Positions 53,601 to 61,463 of a stretch of 64,000 nucleotides of DNA are shown here, one piece after another. The position numbers and the translations under genes were made by a program. Source of the DNA: Nocardioides zeae (GTDB taxonomy: Bacteria; Actinomycetota; Actinomycetes; Propionibacteriales; Nocardioidaceae); NCBI RefSeq assembly GCF_030818655.1, contig NZ_JAUTAN010000001.1, positions 372,001-436,000 of the forward strand, read 5' to 3'. The notes under the pieces are model-generated. The model saw only the letters and a program-made list of their open reading frames with translations. It had not been told where the DNA came from and made no database searches. Positions within the stretch are counted from its first letter, which is position 1. Each line of letters begins with the position of its first letter.

Positions 53601-54168
53601 GCACCAGTTCCTCACGGAGCAGCTCGAGGACCTCCGCCGCACGCGCAAGGACCTGCTCGACATCGTCCGCGAGGTCGACGCGCGGGTCGAGCAGGTCTTC
53701 ACCGAGGCCTGGCTGGACGTGCAGGCGGCCTTCGACCACGTCTTCGCCCGACTCTTCCCCGGCGGTGAGGGGCGGCTCCTCCTCACGGATCCCTCCGACA
53801 TGCTGACGACCGGTGTCGAGGTCGAGGCGCGGCCCCCCGGCAAGAAGGTGAAGCGGCTGTCGCTGCTCTCGGGCGGCGAGCGCTCGCTCGTCGCCGTCGC
53901 CTTCCTCGTGGCGCTCTTCAAGGCGCGACCCTCGCCGTTCTACATCCTCGACGAGGTGGAGGCGGCCCTCGACGACACCAACCTCGGGCGCCTGCTCGAG
54001 ATCTACGAAGAGCTCCGGGAGAGCTCCCAGCTCCTCGTCATCACCCACCAGAAGCGCACGATGGAGGTCGGCGACGCGTTGTACGGCGTCACCATGCGCG
54101 GCGACGGGGTCTCCACCGTGATCAGCCAGCGACTGCGGGAGGGCTCCCGCGAGGAGGAACCTGCATGA
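50614..54168 (+). CDS. smc: Chromosome segregation protein SMC
   Basis: ATPase of the SMC-ScpAB condensin that compacts and segregates the chromosome. The 1184-residue protein has Walker A GPNGSGKS (31-38), a long coiled coil, a hinge at about 505-660 (LGVVLGSTAELLAVRHGFET onward), a second coiled coil, the ABC signature LSGGER (1085-1090) and Walker B ending in Asp1113/Glu1114 of ILDEVEAALDD. GTG with GAGGAG upstream and TAGCCT at 50562-50567. Its stop overlaps the thioesterase ATG. Confidence 0.97.
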   Translation: MYLKSLTLKGFKSFASATTLQLEPGITCIVGPNGSGKSNVVDALAWVMGEQGAKSLRGGKMEDVIFAGTSGRPPLGRAEVALTIDNADGALPIEYAEVTISRTMFRNGGSEYAINGTACRLLDVQELLSDSGIGREMHVIVGQGQLDSILRATPEDRRGFIEEAAGVLKHRKRKEKALRKLDATEGNLHRLSDLITEIRRQLKPLGRQAEVARRAQTVQADVRDARARLLADDIVTARAALAQELSDESLLLRRRAAVAAELAAARESEGAVEAALREDLPALAAAQETWFALSGLRDRLQGTRSLAAERVRTARHDEPASPAGRDPEQLEAEAERVRANEERIGAEVEEKAAALARAVERRADAEEAAAAEERRIGALQRAAADRREGLARLHGQVNAVRSRARAAEDEVGRLTRARADALARAERAQRDFTALETRVAGLDAGEEGLDAEHEAAADALDALEEQIAGARAALQEAERRRSALAARTEALELGLTRKDAAGALLAAGDRLGVVLGSTAELLAVRHGFETAVAAALGAAADAVAVEGVDGALAAIELLKTDDAGRAQLVVARAEGTAPTGVADRGTWPVLPGHATYALDVVEVPDRLRAGVTRLLERVAVVPDLGTARSLLDDAPDLVVVTQDGDVLAADRASGGSQAQPSLLEVQAAVDEAAEQLAAATAEVERLTLTVRTAETQRQDVAERVEAALARLHESDAALAAVAEELAQHGSSARAATGEADRLGAAIAAAEQAREEGIAGLADLEERLARAESAPVEEPDTSEREELAAAARDARQAEMEARLALRTAEERGRAIQGRADGLLRQARQEREARARAAERRARLRRQAEAAEAVVAGADVALSWLELSVAEAAVQRSRVEESRRAREEQLLAVRATLRDLGRQHDELVDSVHRDEMARAQQRMRIEQLETRAVEELGTDPEVLVAEYGPDVPVPLEDGHAPYDREEQAKRLRSAERALAQLGKVNPLALEEFAALEERHQFLTEQLEDLRRTRKDLLDIVREVDARVEQVFTEAWLDVQAAFDHVFARLFPGGEGRLLLTDPSDMLTTGVEVEARPPGKKVKRLSLLSGGERSLVAVAFLVALFKARPSPFYILDEVEAALDDTNLGRLLEIYEELRESSQLLVITHQKRTMEVGDALYGVTMRGDGVSTVISQRLREGSREEEPA

Positions 54169-54629
54169 GCGACCGCCCACCCCGTCCCCGCCGCTCGGAC
54201 TTCGTGGTCTGGCGCCGCGCCACCACCCGGTGGCGGGACGACGACGCCTACGGCCACCTCAACAACGCGACGTACTACGAGCTGTTCGACACGGCCGTCA
54301 ACGCGTACCTCTACGAGGCGACCGGGCTGGACGTGCGCGCCCAGCCGCAGATCGGCATCGTCGCCGAGACCTCGTGCCGCTACTTCCGGGAGATCGGCTT
54401 CCCCGCGCCCATCGACATGGGCCTCGTCGTCGACCGGGTGGGCTCGTCGTCGGTGGTCTACCGCATCGGGCTCTTCCAGGGACCCGACGGCGGACCGGAC
54501 GAGGAGGCGGCCGCCGAGGGCCGCTTCGTCCACGTCTACGTCGACAACACCCGCGGCCCCGGCGACCGGCCCGTCACCCCGATCCCGGCCGCCATCAGGT
54601 CCGCCGTGGAGCCGCTGGTGCAGCGCTGA
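54165..54629 (+). CDS. Hotdog-fold acyl-CoA thioesterase
   Basis: A 154-residue 4HBT-type protein: RWRDDDAYGHLNNATYYELFDTAVNAYL carries the D-x-x-G-H-x-N-N active-site segment, with the catalytic Asp near residue 27. The rest forms the hotdog sheet (VAETSCRYFREIGFP). It hydrolyses acyl-CoA thioesters; the chain preference is unknown. ATG overlaps the smc stop by 4 bp, so translation is coupled, without an obvious functional link. Confidence 0.92.
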   Translation: MSDRPPRPRRSDFVVWRRATTRWRDDDAYGHLNNATYYELFDTAVNAYLYEATGLDVRAQPQIGIVAETSCRYFREIGFPAPIDMGLVVDRVGSSSVVYRIGLFQGPDGGPDEEAAAEGRFVHVYVDNTRGPGDRPVTPIPAAIRSAVEPLVQR

Positions 54630-54741
54630 CGGTCGAGGCCGCGGCGCGGTTTCGTCGTCCCTTGGGTGGAGGTGGCACCCTGAATCGCAGACGTGTGGTT
54701 CAGCCCTGCGTTCCTTCCCGTCCCACCTCTCGGAGGCCCCT

Positions 54742-54924
54742 GTGCTCGTCGTCTGGCTGTCCCTCTTCCTCGTGCTCGTCGTGGCCGGCGCCGTCGTCGC
54801 CGTCGTGGCGAGCACCTCGGCCGAGGCCCAGGAGAGCGAGAACCGCTGGGTGCAGCGTCTGCGCGGGTCCGTCCCGAGCCTCCCGGTGATCCGCGAGGAC
54901 GAGGACGTCCACCTGCGTCGCTGA
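54742..54924 (+). CDS. Small single-helix membrane protein
   Basis: 60 residues: one N-terminal membrane helix (LVVWLSLFLVLVVAGAVVAVV) and a short polar tail ending in VIREDEDVHLRR. GTG has CGGAGG 5 nt upstream, the main support that it is real. No family recognised. It is 112 bp after the thioesterase gene and convergent with a TetR gene 30 bp downstream. Confidence 0.65.
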   Translation: MLVVWLSLFLVLVVAGAVVAVVASTSAEAQESENRWVQRLRGSVPSLPVIREDEDVHLRR

Positions 54925-54954
54925 CGCTCCTGGTCCGCGTCGCGTCGCGTCCAC

Positions 54955-55749
54955 TCAGCCGACGGCGACCGCCGTCAGGCGCGCGAAGGCATCGACGGCG
55001 GCACGGTCCCGGACCTCGGCGGCTGCCGCGCGCAGCACTCGGGCGAGGGCGAGCTGGGTGGCGGAGTCGAGCTGTGCTCCGGCCGCGGACTTCGATGCCC
55101 ACGCCTCGTCGTCCCCGTCTCCCGTTCCGGCGGGGGTGCGGCCGCGCTCCACCCTCCGTTCTCGTGCGACCGCGGCGCGGAAGGCGAGGTCCGCTGCCTG
55201 CTCGACGGCCTCGGCGACGGCGGTGTCGCTGACCTCGACCAGCTCGTGCACCGCGTCTGCGTGAGGACCGTCGCCCAGTGCTGCCGCGAGGGCCGTGACG
55301 ACCCGGACGGACGGGGTCTGGAGAGCAGCGTTGCCGAGGGTGGCCCCGAGACACGACGGCGCCTCAGCCCGGGCAGTCGTCCGGACCAGCCGGTGGAGGA
55401 CCCCCTGGGATGGGACCGCGGGCTCGGCCACCACGAGGGTCGCCTCGCTCGCCGCACGGGCGGCTGCGGTCCACCGCCCCGCGCCGTGCTCGATGACGGC
55501 GAGGCCGAGGTCGTCCTTCGTGGGGAAGTAGCGGTACAGCGACCCCCGGGCGATCCCGACGTCGCCCGCGACGTCCGCGAGCCGCGTGCGCTCCCACCCG
55601 TCCCGGTCACACCGTTCCGCAGCGCTGTAGACGGCAGAGAGCCAGGCGGTCGCGCCCTTCACCGTGCGGCCTGGCGCTCGGCCGGGATGCCTGCTGCGGT
55701 AGGGCCGCTTGAAGCGGATGGGCGGGAGTGCAGGGTCGACGGGGCTCAC
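54955..55749 (-). CDS. TetR/AcrR-family regulator
   Basis: A 264-residue protein. A basic leader of about 30 residues (PPIRFKRPYRSRHPGRAPGR) precedes the HTH (about 32-80, with VGIARGSLYRYFPTKDDLGL), then an Ala-rich C-terminal ligand domain of the LmrA/YxaF type. GTG is favoured by CAGGCT 7 nt upstream on this strand. The frame is open to 56136, but that stretch covers the inverted-repeat element and has no ribosome site. The large inverted repeat upstream may matter for its control. Ligand and targets unknown. Confidence 0.82.
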   Translation of the reverse strand: MSPVDPALPPIRFKRPYRSRHPGRAPGRTVKGATAWLSAVYSAAERCDRDGWERTRLADVAGDVGIARGSLYRYFPTKDDLGLAVIEHGAGRWTAAARAASEATLVVAEPAVPSQGVLHRLVRTTARAEAPSCLGATLGNAALQTPSVRVVTALAAALGDGPHADAVHELVEVSDTAVAEAVEQAADLAFRAAVARERRVERGRTPAGTGDGDDEAWASKSAAGAQLDSATQLALARVLRAAAAEVRDRAAVDAFARLTAVAVG

Positions 55750-55880
55750 GGGGTCGAGCCTGCCCCGAGGCCTTCCCCCGGCGGCCGTCGCCGGCCCGCC
55801 CTGGGGACGGTCGATCGGCCGCGGGCAGGTGTGGACGACCAACGGGCCGGCGCCAGCAGTCGACGTCCGGGGTCCCGAAC

Positions 55881-56033
55881 GGCTTGGACAGATCCGGCAC
55901 GCGCGCCGCACCCGAGGCGGGCCCGATGCGCGTGAGACGGGCTCCGGACAACGCCGCGCTGCGCGCGATGGGCGTGGGGAGGGCCGTGCATGCGCGACGA
56001 ACGGGCGGTCGACGTGCCGGATCTGTCCAAGCC
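55881..56033. repeat. 153-bp element with perfect 21-bp inverted ends
   Basis: Bases 55881-55901 and 56013-56033 are exact reverse complements (arm begins GGCTTGGACAGATCCGGCAC). The 111 bp between them are GC-rich without a convincing gene. No target-site duplication is seen (flanks GAAC and ATAT). It dominates the 385-bp gap between the TetR gene and ftsY and could be a MITE-like relic, a paired regulatory site or a structured RNA. No second copy was noticed in the window. Confidence 0.7.
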
Positions 56034-56134
56034 ATATTCGACCTCTGCCCACCCTGCTCGGTCGGGGCGCGCCACCACCGGCCCCGATGACGCGAATGCC
56101 GGTCGGACCGCTCGTGGATGGTTGGATTGGGCCC

Positions 56135-57337
56135 ATGGGTGAGTGGCTCTACCTCGTCATCGGCATCGGCGTGCTGGCCGTCGTCGCCATCGTCGGACTC
56201 GTTGCGACGGTCGGTCGTCGACGCGGCGCGCCGCCCGTAGAGGCCCCGGAGGACCGCGCCGGCGGGGTGCTGGCGCCGGAGCGGCCGGTCGACGAGCCCC
56301 GTCCCGGCGACCTCGGCGACGAGGACGCGCCCGCCGGGGGGACCGGGACGCTCACGGAGCTCCCCGAGGGTCCCGTCACCGTCGAGGAGCCGCCGACCCC
56401 GGCCCCGGAGCTCGACCGCCCCGAGGGCACCCAGTCGCGCCTCGTGCGGCTGCGTCAGCGCCTCTCCCGCTCCCAGGGCGGCCTGGGTCGTGGACTGCTC
56501 GCGATCCTGTCCCGCGACCGGCTCGACGAGGACGCCTGGGAGGACATCGAGGACACGCTGCTCACGGCCGACATCGGCGTGGCGCCGACCCAGCAGCTCG
56601 TCGACAACCTCCGCACGCGGCTGCGGGTCGAGGGCGGCACCGCGGACGTCCGCGCCGTGCTGCGCGAGGAGCTCGTCACCCTCGTCGACCCGACGATGGA
56701 CCGCACCCTGAAGGTGAGCGGCTCGGACGGCAAGCCCGGCGTGGTCCTGGTCGTCGGCGTCAACGGCGCCGGCAAGACCACCACCGTCGGCAAGATCTCC
56801 CGCATCCTCGTGGCGCAGGACCGCAGCGTCGTGCTCGGCGCCGCGGACACGTTCCGCGCGGCCGCCGTCGAGCAGCTGGCGACGTGGGGCGAGCGCGTCG
56901 GCGTCCCGGTCGTGCGTGGGCCCGAGGGCTCCGACCCTGCCAGCGTCGGCTTCGAGGCGGTCAAGCAGGGCATTGCCGAGGGTGTCGACACGGTGCTCGT
57001 CGACACCGCGGGCCGCCTGCAGAACAAGGCCGGCCTGATGGACGAGCTCGGCAAGGTCAAGCGCGTCATCGAGAAGCAGGCCGAGGTCACCGAGGTGCTC
57101 CTCGTGCTCGACGCGACCACCGGCCAGAACGGCATGGTGCAGGCCCGCGTCTTCAGCGAGGTCGTCGACGTGACCGGCATCGTGCTCACCAAGCTCGACG
57201 GCTCCGCGAAGGGTGGCATCGTCGTGGCCGTCCAGCGCGAGCTGGGCGTGCCGGTCAAGCTCGTCGGCCTGGGCGAGGGCCCGGACGACCTGGCGCCGTT
57301 CGACGCCGGCGCCTTCGTCGACGCCCTGCTGGGCTGA
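56135..57337 (+). CDS. ftsY: Signal recognition particle receptor FtsY
   Basis: Membrane-associated GTPase receptor for SRP-ribosome complexes. The 400-residue protein has an N-terminal membrane helix (LYLVIGIGVLAVVAIVGLVA, 5-24), an acidic A region (to about 95), the N domain, and the GTPase G domain with GVNGAGKTT (208-216), DTAGR (290-294) and TKLD (352-355). ATG is taken as the start because the membrane helix follows at once; earlier in-frame starts overlap the inverted-repeat element. ffh, its partner, begins at the window's right edge. Confidence 0.95.
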   Translation: MGEWLYLVIGIGVLAVVAIVGLVATVGRRRGAPPVEAPEDRAGGVLAPERPVDEPRPGDLGDEDAPAGGTGTLTELPEGPVTVEEPPTPAPELDRPEGTQSRLVRLRQRLSRSQGGLGRGLLAILSRDRLDEDAWEDIEDTLLTADIGVAPTQQLVDNLRTRLRVEGGTADVRAVLREELVTLVDPTMDRTLKVSGSDGKPGVVLVVGVNGAGKTTTVGKISRILVAQDRSVVLGAADTFRAAAVEQLATWGERVGVPVVRGPEGSDPASVGFEAVKQGIAEGVDTVLVDTAGRLQNKAGLMDELGKVKRVIEKQAEVTEVLLVLDATTGQNGMVQARVFSEVVDVTGIVLTKLDGSAKGGIVVAVQRELGVPVKLVGLGEGPDDLAPFDAGAFVDALLG

Positions 57338-57342
57338 CCCTG

Positions 57343-59523
57343 GTGGCGACCACCTCCGGGGGCGGCCGGCGCGGTGCCCACCGCGCGCCCGCCCCGCTCA
57401 AGCCCGGCGCGGCCGCGCCGGCGCCCGGCGACCTCCGGCCCGACATCCAGGGCCTGCGGACGGTCGCGGTCGGCTCCGTCCTGCTCTACCACCTGTGGCC
57501 GAACCGCCTGACCGGCGGCTTCGTCGGGGTGGACGTCTTCTTCGTCATCTCGGGGTTCCTCATCGGGTCCCACCTGCTCAAGGAGCTCGAGTCCAGCGGT
57601 CGCATCCGCCTGGGCCGGTTCTGGGCCCGCCGCGCCAAGCGCCTGCTCCCCGCCTCGCTGCTCGTCCTGCTCGTCGTGACCGTCGCGGCGCACGTCGTGA
57701 TGCCGCTGAGCGAGCGCGCCGACGTGCTGAAGGAGGTCGTGGGGTCGGCCTTCTACGTCCAGAACTGGGTGCTCGCCAACGAGGCGGTCGACTACCTGGC
57801 GGCGGGCGACGCGCCGTCGCCGATCCAGCACTACTGGACGCTGTCGACCGAGGAGCAGTTCTACATCCTGCTGCCCCTCATCCTCGCCGCGCTGGCCCTG
57901 CTGCTGCGCCGCCCCGGCGGCGGCACCCGGCTGCCGCGCCGCGCCGTGGTGATCCCGGTGCTGGCGGTGCTCGCCGGAGGCAGCCTCGCGTACTCGATCC
58001 ACCTCACGACGGCCGAGCCCGGCGTCGCCTACTTCTCGACCTGGACGCGCGCCTGGGAGTTCCTCGCGGGCGTGCTCTTCGCCGCGGTGGCTCCGCGGCT
58101 CCCGCGCTGGACCCGCGAGGTGCTCGGCTGGGCGGGCGCCGCCGCCGTGCTCGTCACCGTCGTCACCTACACCGGGGACACGGCGTTCCCGGGGTACGCC
58201 GCGGCCCTGCCCGTCCTCGGCACCGTGGCCCTGCTGGCGGCGGCCGACGCCGGCCCGGTCGCGCTCGCCAGCCGGTTCCGCCCGGTCACGTGGATCGGCG
58301 ACCTGTCCTACGCGATCTACCTGTGGCACTGGCCCCTCATCGTGCTCGTCCCCTTCGTGACCGAGCAGCCGCTGCGCACGGTCGACAAGCTGGGCATCGC
58401 CGTCGTCACGGTCCTGCTCGCGTGGGGCTCGACCCGCTTCATCGAGGACCCGGTCCGCTTCTCGCCCCGCCTGCTCGGCGGCGGGCGGTCCGCCCGCGCG
58501 GTCGGGGCGTGGATGCTCGCCGTCACCTGCGTGGTGGCCGGCTCGGCGTTCGGTGGGATCCGCTACGCGGAGCACCGCCAGGACGAGCTCATCGCCGAGG
58601 CGAACGCGCTCCTCGCCAGCGCGGACTTCCGCTGCCTCGGCGCCGGCCAGCTCGTCAACGACGACGAGTGCGGCGACTTCGGCACCGTCATCGTCCCCGA
58701 CCCCTCGGTCGCCGGGCGCGACGACTACAACGACGGGCGCTGCTGGGCGCCGTACGGGGAGAGCGTGCCGCAGGTCTGCCGGCTGCCGCTCGAGGACGAC
58801 ACCCCCGAGCCGCCGGCCGACGCGGAGCCCCTGCGGGTGCTCGCGGTCGGCGACTCCCACAACAACGTCTTCCTGCCGGCCTACGAGCAGATGTACTCCG
58901 AGCTCGGCTGGCAGATCGACGTGACGGGCCGCGCCGGGTGCTCGTGGAGCACCGTGCCCCAGGGCAACAGCGTCGGTGCCCGCCGCGACGAGTGCAACGA
59001 GTGGAAGCGGAACGTCGCCGACCTCCTCGCCGACTCCGACCCCTACGACCTCATCATCACGACGAGCCTGCAGTCCGGCTTCCTCGCCGAGCCCGTCGAC
59101 GGGGAGACGCAGGAGGAGACGACGGTGCGCGGCCTCCGCGAGGCCTGGGAGTCGCAGATCGCCCGCGGCGCGGTCGTCGTGGCGATCCAGGACAACCCGA
59201 TGATGGACAAGGACGTCGTGCAGTGCGTCGAGCGGGAGGGCCTCGCCGCGGTGACGGAGTGCGCGCAGCCGCCGTCGCGGGCGTTCGCGGGGTACGACGC
59301 GATCAGTCCCGCCGTCGAGCAGACGCCGGGCAGCGCGCTGGTCAGCCTGCGCGACCTGCAGTGCACCGACGACTCCTGCTCGCCGGTCATCGGCAACGTG
59401 GCGGTCTACCGCGACTTCACGCACATGACCGCGACCTTCGTGCGCACCCTGACGCCGTTCTTCATCGACCGCGTCGAGGCGGCGGTGGCCGAGGCGCGGG
59501 CCAGCGCGCCGGCGAACGGCTGA
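57343..59523 (+). CDS. OafA-type acyltransferase-3 membrane protein with SGNH domain
   Basis: A 726-residue integral membrane protein. Residues about 30-400 are the acyltransferase-3 domain with 10-11 helices: RPDIQGLRTVAVGSVLLYHL at the start, the FVGVDVFFVISGFLIG motif, YWTLSTEEQFY and the RxxKR-type RRAKRLLPA. The C-terminal extracellular part (about 480-726) is SGNH-like: VLAVGDSHNNVF holds the Ser, and DFTHMT the Asp/His pair. It should O-acylate an envelope polymer. GTG lies 5 bp after the ftsY stop. Confidence 0.9.
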   Translation: MATTSGGGRRGAHRAPAPLKPGAAAPAPGDLRPDIQGLRTVAVGSVLLYHLWPNRLTGGFVGVDVFFVISGFLIGSHLLKELESSGRIRLGRFWARRAKRLLPASLLVLLVVTVAAHVVMPLSERADVLKEVVGSAFYVQNWVLANEAVDYLAAGDAPSPIQHYWTLSTEEQFYILLPLILAALALLLRRPGGGTRLPRRAVVIPVLAVLAGGSLAYSIHLTTAEPGVAYFSTWTRAWEFLAGVLFAAVAPRLPRWTREVLGWAGAAAVLVTVVTYTGDTAFPGYAAALPVLGTVALLAAADAGPVALASRFRPVTWIGDLSYAIYLWHWPLIVLVPFVTEQPLRTVDKLGIAVVTVLLAWGSTRFIEDPVRFSPRLLGGGRSARAVGAWMLAVTCVVAGSAFGGIRYAEHRQDELIAEANALLASADFRCLGAGQLVNDDECGDFGTVIVPDPSVAGRDDYNDGRCWAPYGESVPQVCRLPLEDDTPEPPADAEPLRVLAVGDSHNNVFLPAYEQMYSELGWQIDVTGRAGCSWSTVPQGNSVGARRDECNEWKRNVADLLADSDPYDLIITTSLQSGFLAEPVDGETQEETTVRGLREAWESQIARGAVVVAIQDNPMMDKDVVQCVEREGLAAVTECAQPPSRAFAGYDAISPAVEQTPGSALVSLRDLQCTDDSCSPVIGNVAVYRDFTHMTATFVRTLTPFFIDRVEAAVAEARASAPANG

Positions 59524-59543
59524 GCCGAGCGGTTCACCGGAAC

Positions 59544-59579
59544 GTAACAAACGCCCGGAACGTGTTTCCTGCGCGAAAC
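59544..59579 (+). promoter_or_regulatory. Probable GlnR-type operator upstream of amtB
   Basis: GTTTC-N6-GAAAC (59564-59579) is a perfect palindrome close to the actinobacterial GlnR half-site gTnAC-N6-GaAAC. A further GTAAC (59544-59548) and GGAAC (59557-59561) lie just upstream with 8-bp spacing. This part of the 171-bp gap before amtB is markedly less GC-rich than its surroundings. Confidence 0.5.
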
Positions 59580-59694
59580 AAGTCGAGGTCGGCTCGGAAA
59601 CCTCGGGACTCGATGGTTGCCTCCACCGGTCCTCCCGTGCGCCGCACACCGCCGTCGCGGACGGGCAGGACGACGTACGACGACGGGAGTTTCC

Positions 59695-61370
<1,676 letters not shown>

Positions 61371-61403
61371 CCGACCGCTGATCGACGACGCCGACGACGT
61401 CAC

Positions 61404-61441
61404 CACGACGCCCGGCCGCCTCGGTGCGGCCGGGCGTCGTG
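61404..61441 (+). terminator. Terminator or attenuating hairpin between glnK and glnD
   Basis: A perfect 16-bp stem (61404-61419 with 61426-61441) around a 6-nt loop, no U tract. It ends 22 bp before the glnD start, so it may lower glnD expression relative to amtB-glnK. Confidence 0.75.
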
Positions 61442-61463
61442 CGTGTCCGGGAGGGAGCAGCAC

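Noticed and set aside
55881..56033. Insertion sequence
   Set aside because: No transposase fragment lies between the arms and no target duplication flanks them; only a MITE-like or regulatory reading remains.
59544..59579. Canonical four-box GlnR site with 6-bp spacers throughout
   Set aside because: Only the GTTTC/GAAAC pair has the 6-bp spacer; the upstream GTAAC and GGAAC boxes are 8 bp apart, so the full consensus is not met.
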